A stretch of 64,000 bases of DNA from Acinetobacter sp. ANC 7912. Its GTDB lineage: Bacteria; Pseudomonadota; Gammaproteobacteria; Pseudomonadales; Moraxellaceae. Position 1 is the first letter of the stretch; each line of letters begins with the position of its first letter. The stretch spans positions 124,001 to 188,000 of the forward strand of contig NZ_CP156795.1 of the NCBI RefSeq assembly GCF_039862785.1, given 5' to 3'. Made by a program: the position numbers and the translations under genes. This document shows, piece by piece, positions 35,121 to 44,368 of the stretch. The notes under the pieces are model-generated. The model was not told where the DNA came from, ran no database searches, and saw only the letters and a program-made list of their open reading frames with translations.

Positions 35121-35139
35121 GCTGTTCTCTACCCTTAAG

Positions 35140-35163
35140 TGCTGACTCTGGTCGGCATTTTTT
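35140..35163 (+). terminator. Terminator after the lipoprotein gene
   Basis: TGCTGAC pairs with GTCGGCA (one G-T pair) around 4 bases, followed by a T run. It closes the parA-lipoprotein unit. Confidence 0.75.
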
Positions 35164-35307
35164 AGCAGTGTATTCCAGGTGAAGCCAGTATTTTGCATAG
35201 AAAATAGATTGGAATGACTGCTGGGAGCAGTTTTACAAGAATTTTCATCTTGTTATACATTGCTCATATTCGTTAATGTTGCGCCATTCTTTGGGGTAAG
35301 TTTGCGT

Positions 35308-35901
35308 ATGATCGAAAACTGGATTTTTGTCTTGCCGGTGATTGCAGTCTTGATGATTCCAGGGCCGGGCAATGCCATGGTGGCCAGTGCTGCACATCAG
35401 CACGGTCAGGCCAAAACCAGTTTATATATTCCGGCGATTCTGCTTGGTTATTTCTATGCAATTAACCTGTGGGCCTTATTGATCCATCTAGCCACACCGT
35501 ACTGGCCAAATTTCAGGGTCATGCTCTATGTCTTGAGCTTGATACTGGTGTGCTGGATGACCTTCCGGTTATTTAAAGTGCAGCAACTGGAACATCATAA
35601 CCGCAAACACCCCTTGATCCGTCCCAGTCAGATGTTTGCTGCCACCTTAAAAAATCCCAAAGCGGTATTGTTTGCAGCGGGGATTTTCCCCGACGAAACC
35701 TGGGACAATGTCACTAATTTTGTACTGGTCTTTGCCGCTTTTAGTCTGGTGACCTTGCCTGTATTTGGATTCTGGATGTCTTTTGGACAAGCTTTGCTTT
35801 CCGGAGCTTCTGAAAAAAGAAAAACCGACCTCTTGTATAAAGGGTCGGCCTTATTTCTGTTGCTGTGTCTGATTCCGCTTATGATCAGCCTGTTTAACTG
35901 A
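35308..35901 (+). CDS. LysE/RhtB-family amino-acid exporter
   Basis: About 197 residues with six hydrophobic segments. The family signature PGPGNAMV lies in the first helix region and the characteristic KNPKAVLFAAGIFPD lies midway. The start at 35308 (MIENWIF) matches family proteins. It is an inner-membrane exporter of amino acids or derivatives; the substrate is not predictable. Confidence 0.85.
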   Translation: MIENWIFVLPVIAVLMIPGPGNAMVASAAHQHGQAKTSLYIPAILLGYFYAINLWALLIHLATPYWPNFRVMLYVLSLILVCWMTFRLFKVQQLEHHNRKHPLIRPSQMFAATLKNPKAVLFAAGIFPDETWDNVTNFVLVFAAFSLVTLPVFGFWMSFGQALLSGASEKRKTDLLYKGSALFLLLCLIPLMISLFN

Positions 35902-35918
35902 TCAGCATTTTTTAGATA

Positions 35919-36557
35919 TTAAGCAGTTTTATTCTTTTTAAATTTTTGCTGAATGTAGCCAAACACACCCGGCAGGATACTGATAATAATGATGCCGAAG
36001 ATCAGATGGGTGAAGTTGTCTTTGACGATCGGCATATTGCCAAACAGATAGCCTAGTACTACAAACGATGTAATCCAGCAGAAAGCACCAATCACGTTAT
36101 AGGTCAGAAAATACTTATAGTTCATGCTGCCGGCACCGGCTACAAATGGTGCAAAGGTACGGGCAAATGGGATGAAACGGGCAAAAATAATGGTCTTGCC
36201 ACCGTGTTTGGCAAAGAATTGCTGTGTCGCCAGTAGATGCTTTTTATTGATAAAGCGCGACTCGATTTCAAATACGCGTGGTCCGATAAATTTACCAATA
36301 TGGTAATTCAATGTATCCCCTAGCGCAGCGGCCAAGAAGAGCAGGGGAATCAGCACCCATGGATCCATCGCACCAGTCGAGGCAGCCAGCGCACCTGAAG
36401 CAAATAACAGGCTGTCCCCCGGCAGGAACGGCATCACCACCAGTCCCGTTTCCACAAAGATAATCAGGAAAAGAATTGCATAAATCCACACCCCGTAATT
36501 GGTGATGAATTCAAGCAGGTGGTCATCAACGTGTAAGATAAAATCGAGCAATTCCAT
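35919..36557 (-). CDS. DedA-family membrane protein
   Basis: 212 residues. It has the DedA signature FLPGDSLLFASGALA near the N-terminus, then GDTLNYHIGKFIG, the FARFIPFARTFAPFVAGAGSM motif and four to five membrane segments. DedA proteins act as lipid scramblases or transporters that affect membrane homeostasis and undecaprenyl-phosphate recycling. It converges with the LysE-type gene. Confidence 0.9.
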   Translation of the reverse strand: MELLDFILHVDDHLLEFITNYGVWIYAILFLIIFVETGLVVMPFLPGDSLLFASGALAASTGAMDPWVLIPLLFLAAALGDTLNYHIGKFIGPRVFEIESRFINKKHLLATQQFFAKHGGKTIIFARFIPFARTFAPFVAGAGSMNYKYFLTYNVIGAFCWITSFVVLGYLFGNMPIVKDNFTHLIFGIIIISILPGVFGYIQQKFKKNKTA

Positions 36558-36752
36558 GAGGTGAGTACAAGCAAAAATATGCCTGAAATGCTAACAGTCC
36601 GGGGCAGGAAAGTCAGTAGCAGAAAGCAAATAAATTGAAGAGGACTCCTTGCCAAAAATACCAAATATTGAACTTACAAATTATTGCGAAAACCGCTTAA
36701 AGACAGGCATAGCATAAATGGGTCATGAGAAGAAAAAATAAAGGTGACTCCC

Positions 36753-37184
36753 ATGTTAAATCCTGATTTGACCTTACAAAAAGTCTTTCTCAGTTCTGCC
36801 ACTGAGGCCTTGATTAACTTTGTTGCACGTGTATTTATCTCCTTTATTTTTATCGGTTCAGCCTGGATGAAAATCCAGAACTACGATGCCACAGCAGGCT
36901 ATATGGAATCGTTTAATGTACCCAGTGAATTACTGCCCTTAAGTATCCTGCTGATAGGTGGCGGTGGGCTAGCTATCCTGTTCGGCTTTCAGGCACGTCT
37001 GGCTGCGTTGGCCTTGGCGGTCTTTACGTTTATCTGCGGCTTTATCTTTCATGGTTCAGGAACACCGGACGATAACATTCATTTGATGAAGAATGTTGCC
37101 ATGACCGGTGGGCTGTTATTCGTTTTTCTGCATGGTGCAGGACAGTTTAGTCTGGACCATCTGATGACGAGAAAAATCACGTAA
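36753..37184 (+). CDS. DoxX-family membrane protein
   Basis: 143 residues with four membrane helices. The DoxX pattern is FISFIFIGSAWMKIQNYDATAGYMES, then GGGGLAILFGFQARLAALAL and HLMKNVAMTGGLL. Members are small integral proteins linked to redox stress. The start is chosen at 36753 with AAAGGTG upstream; an in-frame GTG lies 9 bases earlier. Confidence 0.85.
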   Translation: MLNPDLTLQKVFLSSATEALINFVARVFISFIFIGSAWMKIQNYDATAGYMESFNVPSELLPLSILLIGGGGLAILFGFQARLAALALAVFTFICGFIFHGSGTPDDNIHLMKNVAMTGGLLFVFLHGAGQFSLDHLMTRKIT

Positions 37185-37232
37185 CAACGCAGAATCTAAC
37201 ACTTTCGATATAATAGTTGTGCGTATTATCGA

Positions 37233-37253
37233 GATGCGGCGAGAAGCCGCATC
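37233..37253 (+). other. Hairpin between doxX and the first ygiW-type gene
   Basis: A perfect 8-bp stem (GATGCGGC with GCCGCATC) has a 5-base loop but no T run. It may be a leader structure or a weak terminator. Confidence 0.45.
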
Positions 37254-37296
37254 GGCTTGATCCTTATACAACGATAAAAACAAAAAAGGATAAACA

Positions 37297-37659
37297 ATGA
37301 AAAAATATATGCTATGCAGCATCTTGCTTGCTACATCCAGCTCCTTCTTGTGGGCAAAAACTGATGAGGCCATTCTGGCGGAAGCAAAAACCAATACTGT
37401 GACGGTTGCTCAGGCTCAAACGCTGCCAGATGAAACTGGCGTAACGCTAAATGGCAAGATTGTCAGGCAGCTGGCGACGCAAAGCGATGAGTTTGAATTC
37501 AAAGATAAGACGGGTTCCATTATCATTGAAGTCGATGATGAACAATGGAAATCGCTCCAACTGAAAGCGGGTGACAAGGTCCGGATTCTGGGTGAAGTAG
37601 ACGTCCATAGTGACCAGCCTACCGATATCGATGTGATCCAGATTGAACGGGTGAAATAA
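37297..37659 (+). CDS. YgiW/YdeI-family periplasmic stress protein, copy 1
   Basis: 120 residues with a signal peptide (cleavage after FLWA, near residue 20) and a BOF-type OB-fold domain: VTVAQAQTLPDETGVTLNGKIV, FEFKDKTGSIIIEVDDEQW and AGDKVRILGEVD. YgiW proteins protect against peroxide, metals and cationic peptides. A second related gene follows 230 bases on. Confidence 0.85.
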   Translation: MKKYMLCSILLATSSSFLWAKTDEAILAEAKTNTVTVAQAQTLPDETGVTLNGKIVRQLATQSDEFEFKDKTGSIIIEVDDEQWKSLQLKAGDKVRILGEVDVHSDQPTDIDVIQIERVK

Positions 37660-37890
37660 ACTGGAACAAGGGGAAACTTAATCGGAAGGTTAGGTTTCCG
37701 TATATGCATGTTAATGATCAATTTTAAACTCAACAATCATTTAAAATTAGTCTTAAATTTATCTAAAGATCTGGTAAAAAAAGAAACCGCTGATTACGAA
37801 AAGTGTGATTTGCGTCACATGAAAATGAAATACACCAGCCATGAATTCTGCTTCAATAATGAGTGATGAAGCGACATAGTGGAATCAATC

Positions 37891-38289
37891 ATGAAGCAAA
37901 TGTTATTGGTAGTGTTTCTTACCAGTACCATGTTTGCTCCCGCATCTTGGGCCGGACAGCGTGAAGCTGCGATGTTAAGGGAAGCGGCTCAAAATACAGT
38001 GAGTGTTGCGCAAGCAAAACAACTGGCAGATGAAACAGCGGTAACCCTATCGGGTGTTATTGTTAAACGAATAAAAGGTGATCATTTTCAATTTAAAGAT
38101 GGCAGCGGAACCATCGAAATCGACGTAGATGATGAGGTGTGGAAACCTCTCAGATTAAAAGCAGGAGATCAGGTCAATATCGTCGGTGAAGTGAATGTCC
38201 AAAGCGGTCAAGCTCCCATTATTGATGTTGAAAAACTGGAAAAAATACCCGGTAAACATCAACAGTGGCAGTGGTACAACCAGCATTAA
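37891..38289 (+). CDS. YgiW/YdeI-family periplasmic stress protein, copy 2
   Basis: About 132 residues with a signal peptide (cleavage after ASWA). It has the same BOF domain as its neighbour (VSVAQAKQLADETAVTLSGVIV, FQFKDGSGTIEIDVDDEVW) plus a short extra C-terminal tail rich in His and Gln. The start is chosen at 37891 rather than the upstream GTG. It has its own upstream region, so it is separately regulated. Confidence 0.83.
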   Translation: MKQMLLVVFLTSTMFAPASWAGQREAAMLREAAQNTVSVAQAKQLADETAVTLSGVIVKRIKGDHFQFKDGSGTIEIDVDDEVWKPLRLKAGDQVNIVGEVNVQSGQAPIIDVEKLEKIPGKHQQWQWYNQH

Positions 38290-38622
38290 TAAAGGATAAA
38301 TGAGCTACTGGCACGAGCATAGCCCTTGTCTTAATTTAGGCCTACAGCAGTGCTGTCCGAAATCTCTAAATTACTCTCCCATTTAATCCCAAATAATAAT
38401 TCAAACAGGTGATATCCTCTATTCCAGTTAATAGAGGATATCGGAAGCTGATTATTTACAATAATTTTTCTATTTCTTATCTTCAGAAATGATTCGTTAA
38501 ACACTGAAGAATTATATTCCAATCAACTAAATATTTGTCCTGTGCGAATAGTGTGCTTAATGCGGCGAAAAATGATAGAATACGGCGCTTATCTTTCGTT
38601 TGCCTTTCTATAGTTGTTTGTC
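38290..38622. other. Gene-free region upstream of guaA
   Basis: It carries one arm (38345-38364) of a 20-bp inverted repeat whose other arm follows guaA (40198-40217), a second local hairpin near 38412-38441, and the guaA promoter region. No small gene is supported. Confidence 0.5.
38345..38364 (+). repeat. 20-bp repeat arm upstream of guaA
   Basis: A sequence beginning CAGCAGTGCTGTCCG, perfectly inverted with respect to 40198-40217. Each arm also contains a local palindrome (ACAGCAGTGCTGT here). Confidence 0.8.
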
Positions 38623-40191
38623 ATGACTACCAATACTCAAATCACTGAAGATCGTATCCTGATTTTGGATTTCGGTTCTCAATATAGTCAGTTGATTGCA
38701 CGTCGCGTACGTGAATCTGGCGTATATTCTGAAATGTTTGCCTATGACATGTCTGAAGAAGACATTCGTGCATTTAATCCAAACGGTATCATCCTGTCTG
38801 GTGGTCCTGAGAGCGTACACGAAGAAGGCAGCCCACGCGCACCTGAAATCGTATTCAAGCTAGGCGTTCCAGTGTTGGGTATTTGTTACGGTCTGCAAAC
38901 CATGTCTGCACAGCTTGGCGGTAAAGTTGAGCCAGGTACAGTACATGAATTCGGTTATGCTGAAGTAGACATTAAAGTCCGTGATGGCTTAATTGGCGAT
39001 CTTGAAGATTCAGCAGACAAATTGAAAGTCTGGATGAGCCACGGTGACAAAGTGACTCAAATCCCAGAAGGCTTCCAGATCACTGCAAGCACACCAAGCT
39101 GCCCGGTGGCGATGGTGTCTGACGAAAAACGTCGTTTCTACGGTATCCAGTTCCACCCAGAAGTGACCCATACTTCTAAAGGTAAAGAGTTACTATCTAA
39201 CTTCGTACACAACATCTGTGGTTGCCGCAGCCTATGGAACTCTGAAAACATCATCGACCTGCGTGTTCAACAGTTGCGTGAACAGATTGGTGATGAAAAA
39301 GTATTACTTGGCCTGTCAGGTGGTGTGGATTCCTCTGTGGTTGCTGCGCTGTTACACCGTGCGATTGGCGATCAGCTGACTTGTGTATTTGTAGATAACG
39401 GTCTGCTACGTCTGAATGAAGGCGACCAGGTGATGGACATGTTCGCGAAAAACATGGGTATCCGTGTAATTCGCGCTGATGCTGAAAACCGTTTCCTTTC
39501 AGCCCTGGCTGGCGAAGTTGATCCAGAGAAAAAACGTAAAATCATCGGCCGTGAATTTATTGAAGTTTTTGCTGAAGAAGCACGTAAACTGGATGGCGTG
39601 AAATTCCTGGCACAAGGTACGATTTACCCAGACGTGATCGAATCTGCTGCAAGCAAACAGGGCAAAGCACATGTGATTAAATCACACCACAACGTGGGTG
39701 GCTTACCAGAAGATCTGGCATTTGAACTGGTTGAACCTTTACGTGACCTGTTTAAAGATGAAGTACGTAAATTGGGTACCACTTTAGGCCTTCCTCATGA
39801 AATGCTTTACCGTCATCCATTCCCAGGCCCAGGTCTAGGTGTACGTATCCTTGGTGAAGTGAAGAAAGAATATGCCGACATCCTGCGTCTGGCTGATGAC
39901 ATCTTCATGCAAGAACTGCGTGCAAGCGGTTGGTATGACAAAACTGCGCAAGCATTCGCGGTATTCCAACCTGTGAAATCTGTGGGTGTGGTCGGTGATG
40001 GCCGTCGTTATGCATGGGTCATCGCACTGCGTGCGGTTGAAACTGTAGACTTTATGACGGCACGTTTTGCACACCTTCCATACGAGCTGGTTGACAAGAT
40101 CTCGACTCGTATCATGAACGAAATTGCTGAAGTTTCACGTGTGGTTTATGACGTGTCTTCTAAACCACCTGCAACGATTGAATGGGAGTAA
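38623..40191 (+). CDS. guaA: GMP synthase (glutamine-hydrolysing)
   Basis: 522 residues. The N-terminal class I glutamine amidotransferase has its nucleophile Cys in [15 protein letters not shown] and the catalytic HPE in QFHPEVTHT. The ATP-pyrophosphatase domain has the P-loop LSGGVDSSV. The C-terminal dimerisation domain ends with PPATIEWE. It converts XMP to GMP. The start at 38623 (MTTNTQ) is conserved; an upstream TTG adds 3 codons. guaA 3' ends are known integration hot spots in bacteria, but no att duplication is visible here. Confidence 0.97.
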   Translation: MTTNTQITEDRILILDFGSQYSQLIARRVRESGVYSEMFAYDMSEEDIRAFNPNGIILSGGPESVHEEGSPRAPEIVFKLGVPVLGICYGLQTMSAQLGGKVEPGTVHEFGYAEVDIKVRDGLIGDLEDSADKLKVWMSHGDKVTQIPEGFQITASTPSCPVAMVSDEKRRFYGIQFHPEVTHTSKGKELLSNFVHNICGCRSLWNSENIIDLRVQQLREQIGDEKVLLGLSGGVDSSVVAALLHRAIGDQLTCVFVDNGLLRLNEGDQVMDMFAKNMGIRVIRADAENRFLSALAGEVDPEKKRKIIGREFIEVFAEEARKLDGVKFLAQGTIYPDVIESAASKQGKAHVIKSHHNVGGLPEDLAFELVEPLRDLFKDEVRKLGTTLGLPHEMLYRHPFPGPGLGVRILGEVKKEYADILRLADDIFMQELRASGWYDKTAQAFAVFQPVKSVGVVGDGRRYAWVIALRAVETVDFMTARFAHLPYELVDKISTRIMNEIAEVSRVVYDVSSKPPATIEWE

Positions 40192-40197
40192 TTCAGG

Positions 40198-40220
40198 GAT
40201 TTCGGACAGCACTGCTGTCC
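40198..40220 (+). repeat. 20-bp repeat arm and palindrome after guaA
   Basis: The sequence is the inverse of 38345-38364 over 20 bases. It contains a perfect palindrome GGACAGCA-C-TGCTGTCC at 40204-40220, 7 bases after the guaA stop. There is no T run. Confidence 0.8.
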
Positions 40221-40267
40221 GCCTGAATTACGCCAAGCGCTATGCATGGTAATGAAAAAAATTATTG

Positions 40268-40294
40268 AGAAAAGAGTGCTTAGGCACTCTTTTT
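40268..40294 (+). terminator. Terminator between guaA and the ATPase gene
   Basis: AAAGAGTGC pairs with GCACTCTTT around TTAG and is followed by a T run. It separates guaA from the downstream low-GC gene pair. Confidence 0.85.
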
Positions 40295-40333
40295 TTATCT
40301 ATAATGATTAAAAAATAAACTATAATTTTAACT

Positions 40334-41284
40334 ATGGCTAGAAAAAATGTAATTAATCTTTTAAATGAACTTGATAGTTTAATTGATGATTATGGAGAGG
40401 TTTATTTAGAAAAAGCTTTTTATACACCTAGCTATTTAGTACCTCTTACTACTTATCTTTACTTCGAAAAAGTACCTTATAACAAATTTGATTTAGACCC
40501 TTATAACCTAAGTTATTTAAAAACAATAGGTTTTTATAGGCAATTATGGGGAAAAGTAGATGGATATCAAAGATTAAAAAATGGTCATACATATGCTTCG
40601 ATAGCTTGCCTAGATAGTCCTGAACATGTAAATCAGGTGAATACGGAAATATCTAGTTGTTTAACTAAGTTAGTAGGTGAACAACGATCAGAAGGTTTCT
40701 TGAAATTAATAGATGTTATTGGAGAAGTGCATGATAATGTTTGGGCTCATGGGTGCTCAACAGGTTTCTCAATGGCACAAACTTATGAAGATCCAATAAC
40801 TCATAAGAAATTTATAGAATTCACTTTAGCAGATCAGGGGCGTGGATTTTTACGTGAAGTAAAAAGTGTGGGTTTATCTATAAGTTCTCATAAAGATGCA
40901 ATTGAATGGTGTATCCAAAAAGGTAATTCAACTAAATTGGTGACTGCAGATGATTGGAGGCAGAGAGTACCTGGTGACTTTGTTGGGAATAACCCAATGG
41001 GTAGATTCGGTGGTCAAATCAGAGAAAGTCATCATCAGGGATATGGTTTATTTCATCTGATCGATCTTGTAGAAAATTTTAATGGCGAGTTATATTTAAT
41101 TAGTGGTAATGCTGCCTTACATATTAAAAACAAAAAAAGAGCTTATCTTAGATTAAAGAATGAATGGCAAGGGGTTATCATTTCATGTAGGTTTGATAGA
41201 GATGAACTGCTAAGTTCAGATATAGGAAAACCTGTTGATGATGAAAAACTGAGCAATATAATAAGAAGATTAAGAGGTGATTAA
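40334..41284 (+). CDS. GHKL-type ATPase domain protein
   Basis: 316 residues. The middle region has the N box GEVHDNVWAHG and the G1 box LADQGRGF of histidine-kinase-like ATPases. No phospho-acceptor His box, membrane segment or receiver is seen. The N-terminal 120 residues are unrecognised (EKAFYTPSYLVPLTTYLYFEK). It overlaps or abuts the following STAS-like gene. An ATPase plus a STAS-like partner resembles anti-sigma/antagonist switch pairs. The base composition is lower in GC than flanking guaA, suggesting acquisition. Confidence 0.75.
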   Translation: MARKNVINLLNELDSLIDDYGEVYLEKAFYTPSYLVPLTTYLYFEKVPYNKFDLDPYNLSYLKTIGFYRQLWGKVDGYQRLKNGHTYASIACLDSPEHVNQVNTEISSCLTKLVGEQRSEGFLKLIDVIGEVHDNVWAHGCSTGFSMAQTYEDPITHKKFIEFTLADQGRGFLREVKSVGLSISSHKDAIEWCIQKGNSTKLVTADDWRQRVPGDFVGNNPMGRFGGQIRESHHQGYGLFHLIDLVENFNGELYLISGNAALHIKNKKRAYLRLKNEWQGVIISCRFDRDELLSSDIGKPVDDEKLSNIIRRLRGD

Positions 41285-41285
41285 T

Positions 41286-41588
41286 ATGAATACTGTACTG
41301 AGATATGAGCTGCCAAAAGGTTTTTTGGCATCTAGAAAATTAGCTATTCCTCATCGTCAACATATTGAACAAGCTTTTAATAATTCTGAAATTATGCAGA
41401 TTCATATTGATCTTTCAGGCGTCGAATCAATTTCAGAGTCATATGCAGATGAAATCTTCGGGGTACTTGTAGAAGAGTTTGGTTGTGAAGATGTCTTGAA
41501 TAAAATTAAGATCAAGAATGCGAAAGATTATATTCTTGAAAATATTGCGATAGTTATTGATCGACGTGCTAATACAGTTTGTCATTAA
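41286..41588 (+). CDS. STAS-like (DUF4325) protein
   Basis: About 100 residues matching the STAS-like DUF4325 pattern: IHIDLSGVESISESYADEIFGVLVEEFG. Here the usual STAS strand-helix carries SxSYAdEif instead of a phosphorylatable Ser loop. An AGAGGTG site lies before the ATG at 41286; a GTG at 41277 would overlap the ATPase gene. The tight coupling implies that the two proteins act together. Function unknown. Confidence 0.75.
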   Translation: MNTVLRYELPKGFLASRKLAIPHRQHIEQAFNNSEIMQIHIDLSGVESISESYADEIFGVLVEEFGCEDVLNKIKIKNAKDYILENIAIVIDRRANTVCH

Positions 41589-41607
41589 TTATTTAAATAT
41601 AATAAAA

Positions 41608-41634
41608 AAAGGACACGTTGATAGTGTCCTTTTT
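41608..41634. terminator. Bidirectional terminator between the STAS gene and the diguanylate cyclase
   Basis: AAAGGACAC pairs with GTGTCCTTT around 7 bases, flanked by A and T runs. It serves the convergent genes. Confidence 0.85.
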
Positions 41635-42884
41635 TATTCCTCAACAATTTTAATCGGCCGGTCATTGCTCCAGGAACCATGCACTTGTGGCTCTAGAACT
41701 GGACTAATGAAAGGATCATAGTGCTCCACCCGGTTCCGGCCATTGGCTTTGGCCTGATACAGCGCAATATCTGCCTGCTTGATCAAGGTATACAGGTCAT
41801 TTTCACAAGTTTCTAAAATTGCAGCCCCGACTGAAATGGTAAATCTTAAAGTTTGCTGCTGGTCAATCGCGACCTCGGTTCTTTCAATCCGCTGTCTTAA
41901 GCTGTCGGCAATTTTTAATGCATCATCTAGATGAGTATTTGGCAGCAGCGCAATAAATTCCTCACCCCCATAGCGTGCCAGAATATCGGTAGGACGCATT
42001 TCACTACAGGCGGTTTCGGCAATGATTTTTAGGACCTTGTCGCCAATATCATGCCCATAGTTGTCATTAATCTTTTTAAAATGATCGACATCAAACACAA
42101 TCAGTGAAGTCGGGTCTGGATGATCTTCCTCAACGATACTCAGTAAATGCCGATGCGCCAGATATTCAAAAGAACGGCGGTTATTCAAACCGGTCAGTGA
42201 ATCGGTATGTGCCATATGCTCAAAGGCCTGACGGTTATATTCATTCAGCGTGTGCTGTAAAAACACGATCCGGGATTTTAGGGTCGAATTCCAGCTGATA
42301 TAGATACTGAAACTCAGTACCGGCAGGTAAATCAGGGAAAACAAAATTAGCTGTTGCCTGTCCCCGTCGACATTGAAATACACACCGATATAGATCATCA
42401 GGGTAATCAGGGCGGAGGTGATCAGCGATGGCTTGAAATGCACATGCACACTCAAATTGGCCAGTACGATAAAAACCAGCGAAGCATATTGATAAATCTG
42501 GGTATAGGGACTTTCAGACTGGTTTAAATTAAAAAACCAGACCGCGCTGGCCCCAATAATGGATGTGGGTAGTAATAAATCAAATAAGGGCAAATTCTGC
42601 TTGTGATGATAGATCCAGATCGTGAGCAGAGTCACCAGTACGGTAAAACCCAGCTTGGTAATGATCAGCAGCGTATGAACATCAGTCAGCACATAAATAT
42701 CTGCAAGGGTATAGGAGGCATAGGCAAACTGGGCAAACAGGTTGACCTGAAGCAAATATTTCAGGTGCAAACCTTTTTGATGCGAGTAATAGTCGGACTT
42801 GAGTGCACGGGGAATACGCACAAGTGGGTCTTTAAGTGCTTCCTGGATCAGGAGGCGCGATTCCTTATGAAGTTCATGCGGCAT
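41634..42884 (-). CDS. Membrane-bound diguanylate cyclase (GGDEF)
   Basis: 416 residues. The N-terminal half has about six membrane helices with no known sensor name. The C-terminal GGDEF domain has DSLTGLNNRRSFE, DVDHFKKINDNYGHDIGDKVL and the active motif RYGGEEF. An upstream RPTD five residues away is a product-inhibition I-site. It makes cyclic di-GMP at the inner membrane. It is paralogous to the next gene. Confidence 0.92.
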   Translation of the reverse strand: MPHELHKESRLLIQEALKDPLVRIPRALKSDYYSHQKGLHLKYLLQVNLFAQFAYASYTLADIYVLTDVHTLLIITKLGFTVLVTLLTIWIYHHKQNLPLFDLLLPTSIIGASAVWFFNLNQSESPYTQIYQYASLVFIVLANLSVHVHFKPSLITSALITLMIYIGVYFNVDGDRQQLILFSLIYLPVLSFSIYISWNSTLKSRIVFLQHTLNEYNRQAFEHMAHTDSLTGLNNRRSFEYLAHRHLLSIVEEDHPDPTSLIVFDVDHFKKINDNYGHDIGDKVLKIIAETACSEMRPTDILARYGGEEFIALLPNTHLDDALKIADSLRQRIERTEVAIDQQQTLRFTISVGAAILETCENDLYTLIKQADIALYQAKANGRNRVEHYDPFISPVLEPQVHGSWSNDRPIKIVEE

Positions 42885-43084
42885 TCAGCCATCCCCATCA
42901 GAAAAATTATATTATTTGTGTCGTAATTTTGTATAAAAATTATTCTATTCTTTAATATTCCATTTTAAAAGTAGGGAATTAAAATACACATGTTTCGTTA
43001 CAACTTTTTAATCTGAAAAATTCAAAAATAGACAATAAAAACATAATGGATAGAGAAATTTTTACTGGAAAAATTGATAGGGCT

Positions 43085-44368
43085 TTACGAGGTTATGGAT
43101 TGGGATGTTTTTGATGGTGCAGATTGCATCTCCGGGCGATACACCCTGATCCGGTTACGTCCTGCCCGTTTGGCTGCATAGAGCGCAATATCCGCCTGTT
43201 TAATCAGTTCATCCAGACTTTGGCTAGGCGATTCCAGTTCAGCAATGCCAATGGAGACAGTAAATTGCAGAGGTGGATTCTCCTGCACAGGTACATGCTG
43301 GCGCTGAATGGAATGGCGGATCCGTTCTGCAATTAGCAGCGCATCCTGTAGCTGGGTATCAGAGAGCAGCACAATAAACTCCTCACCACCAAAACGGGCC
43401 AGTACATCGCTATGCCGCATTTCTTTGCGTGTGGTTTCAGCAATCACTTGGAGTACCCGGTCACCAACATCATGCCCATAGTTATCATTAATCTGTTTGA
43501 AATGATCGACATCAAACATCAGTAGACAGCTGGAAGAGGGAGTAGGCCATTCATGGATGCTATGCTCCGCCAGATTGACAAAATGTCGGCGATTGTAGAG
43601 CTGGGTCAGATCATCAGTATGTGCAAGTTTGCGTACCGCATGGTAATTCCATTCATCCAGCAGGGTCCTTAAAAACGTTCGGCGCATGTTGATGATATTG
43701 GTCCAGTTCATGTAGATGCTAAACAGTAGGATTGGAGTTAGTACCACCGCAAAAGTAAATGCTTCTGACAGTGTCATGATCTGAGTCATGGTGATCAATA
43801 CAAACAGACCGATAAAGAGCGAGCAGTATAAGGAAACCTTGAACTGCACCTTGGTACTGAGATGAATGATCAACAGAAAGATGGCCGAAGCATATAAATA
43901 ATTCGCCACATGTGGACTGGTGGAGGTAACCAGCATGATCATCCAGATGCCGGCACAGAGGGTCGTGGCAATTGGCATGATCGTGTCCAGCAGCCGGATG
44001 TCTTTGCTGTGGCGGAAGAGCAGCTCAGAAATTAGCCATAGACCGAGTGCCACTCCGACACGTGTCAGTCCGGAGATTAAAGCGAGATCCGGGATAATGA
44101 ATAGATCGGCAAAGAAATATAGTAAAAAGGCCAGCTGACCCAGTAAATGGATGTGGCGCAAGCTTTGATAAGTATGCTGGTACAGATACTCATAAAAGCG
44201 CGGTTGGAATGGGGCTGGAATGCAGGCATGCTGATTCGCAAGTGCGTGTTCGATCACTTGGCGGTTATTCAGTTCATGTTCAGAAAGTTTCATATTTTCT
44301 GAAGCATGTTCACTGAGGTTGTGCAAGTTGGTATGAGAGCCATGCAACTTACGGTCAGCAAAAAACAT
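43085..44368 (-). CDS. Membrane-bound diguanylate cyclase (GGDEF), paralogue
   Basis: 427 residues with the same layout as its neighbour: an N-terminal multi-helix membrane region and a C-terminal GGDEF domain (DDLTQLYNRRHFV, DVDHFKQINDNYGHDVGDRVL, RFGGEEF) with I-site RHSD. The start is uncertain; 44293 (MKLSEHEL) is a shorter alternative. The 200-base gap to the next gene suggests separate transcription. The pair is probably a tandem duplication that has diverged in the sensor half. Confidence 0.9.
   Translation of the reverse strand: MFFADRKLHGSHTNLHNLSEHASENMKLSEHELNNRQVIEHALANQHACIPAPFQPRFYEYLYQHTYQSLRHIHLLGQLAFLLYFFADLFIIPDLALISGLTRVGVALGLWLISELLFRHSKDIRLLDTIMPIATTLCAGIWMIMLVTSTSPHVANYLYASAIFLLIIHLSTKVQFKVSLYCSLFIGLFVLITMTQIMTLSEAFTFAVVLTPILLFSIYMNWTNIINMRRTFLRTLLDEWNYHAVRKLAHTDDLTQLYNRRHFVNLAEHSIHEWPTPSSSCLLMFDVDHFKQINDNYGHDVGDRVLQVIAETTRKEMRHSDVLARFGGEEFIVLLSDTQLQDALLIAERIRHSIQRQHVPVQENPPLQFTVSIGIAELESPSQSLDELIKQADIALYAAKRAGRNRIRVYRPEMQSAPSKTSQSITS

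Noticed and set aside
40191..41640. Integrated element at the guaA 3' end with duplicated att site
   Set aside because: No copy of the guaA 3' end was seen on the far side of the ATPase/STAS pair, and there is no integrase.
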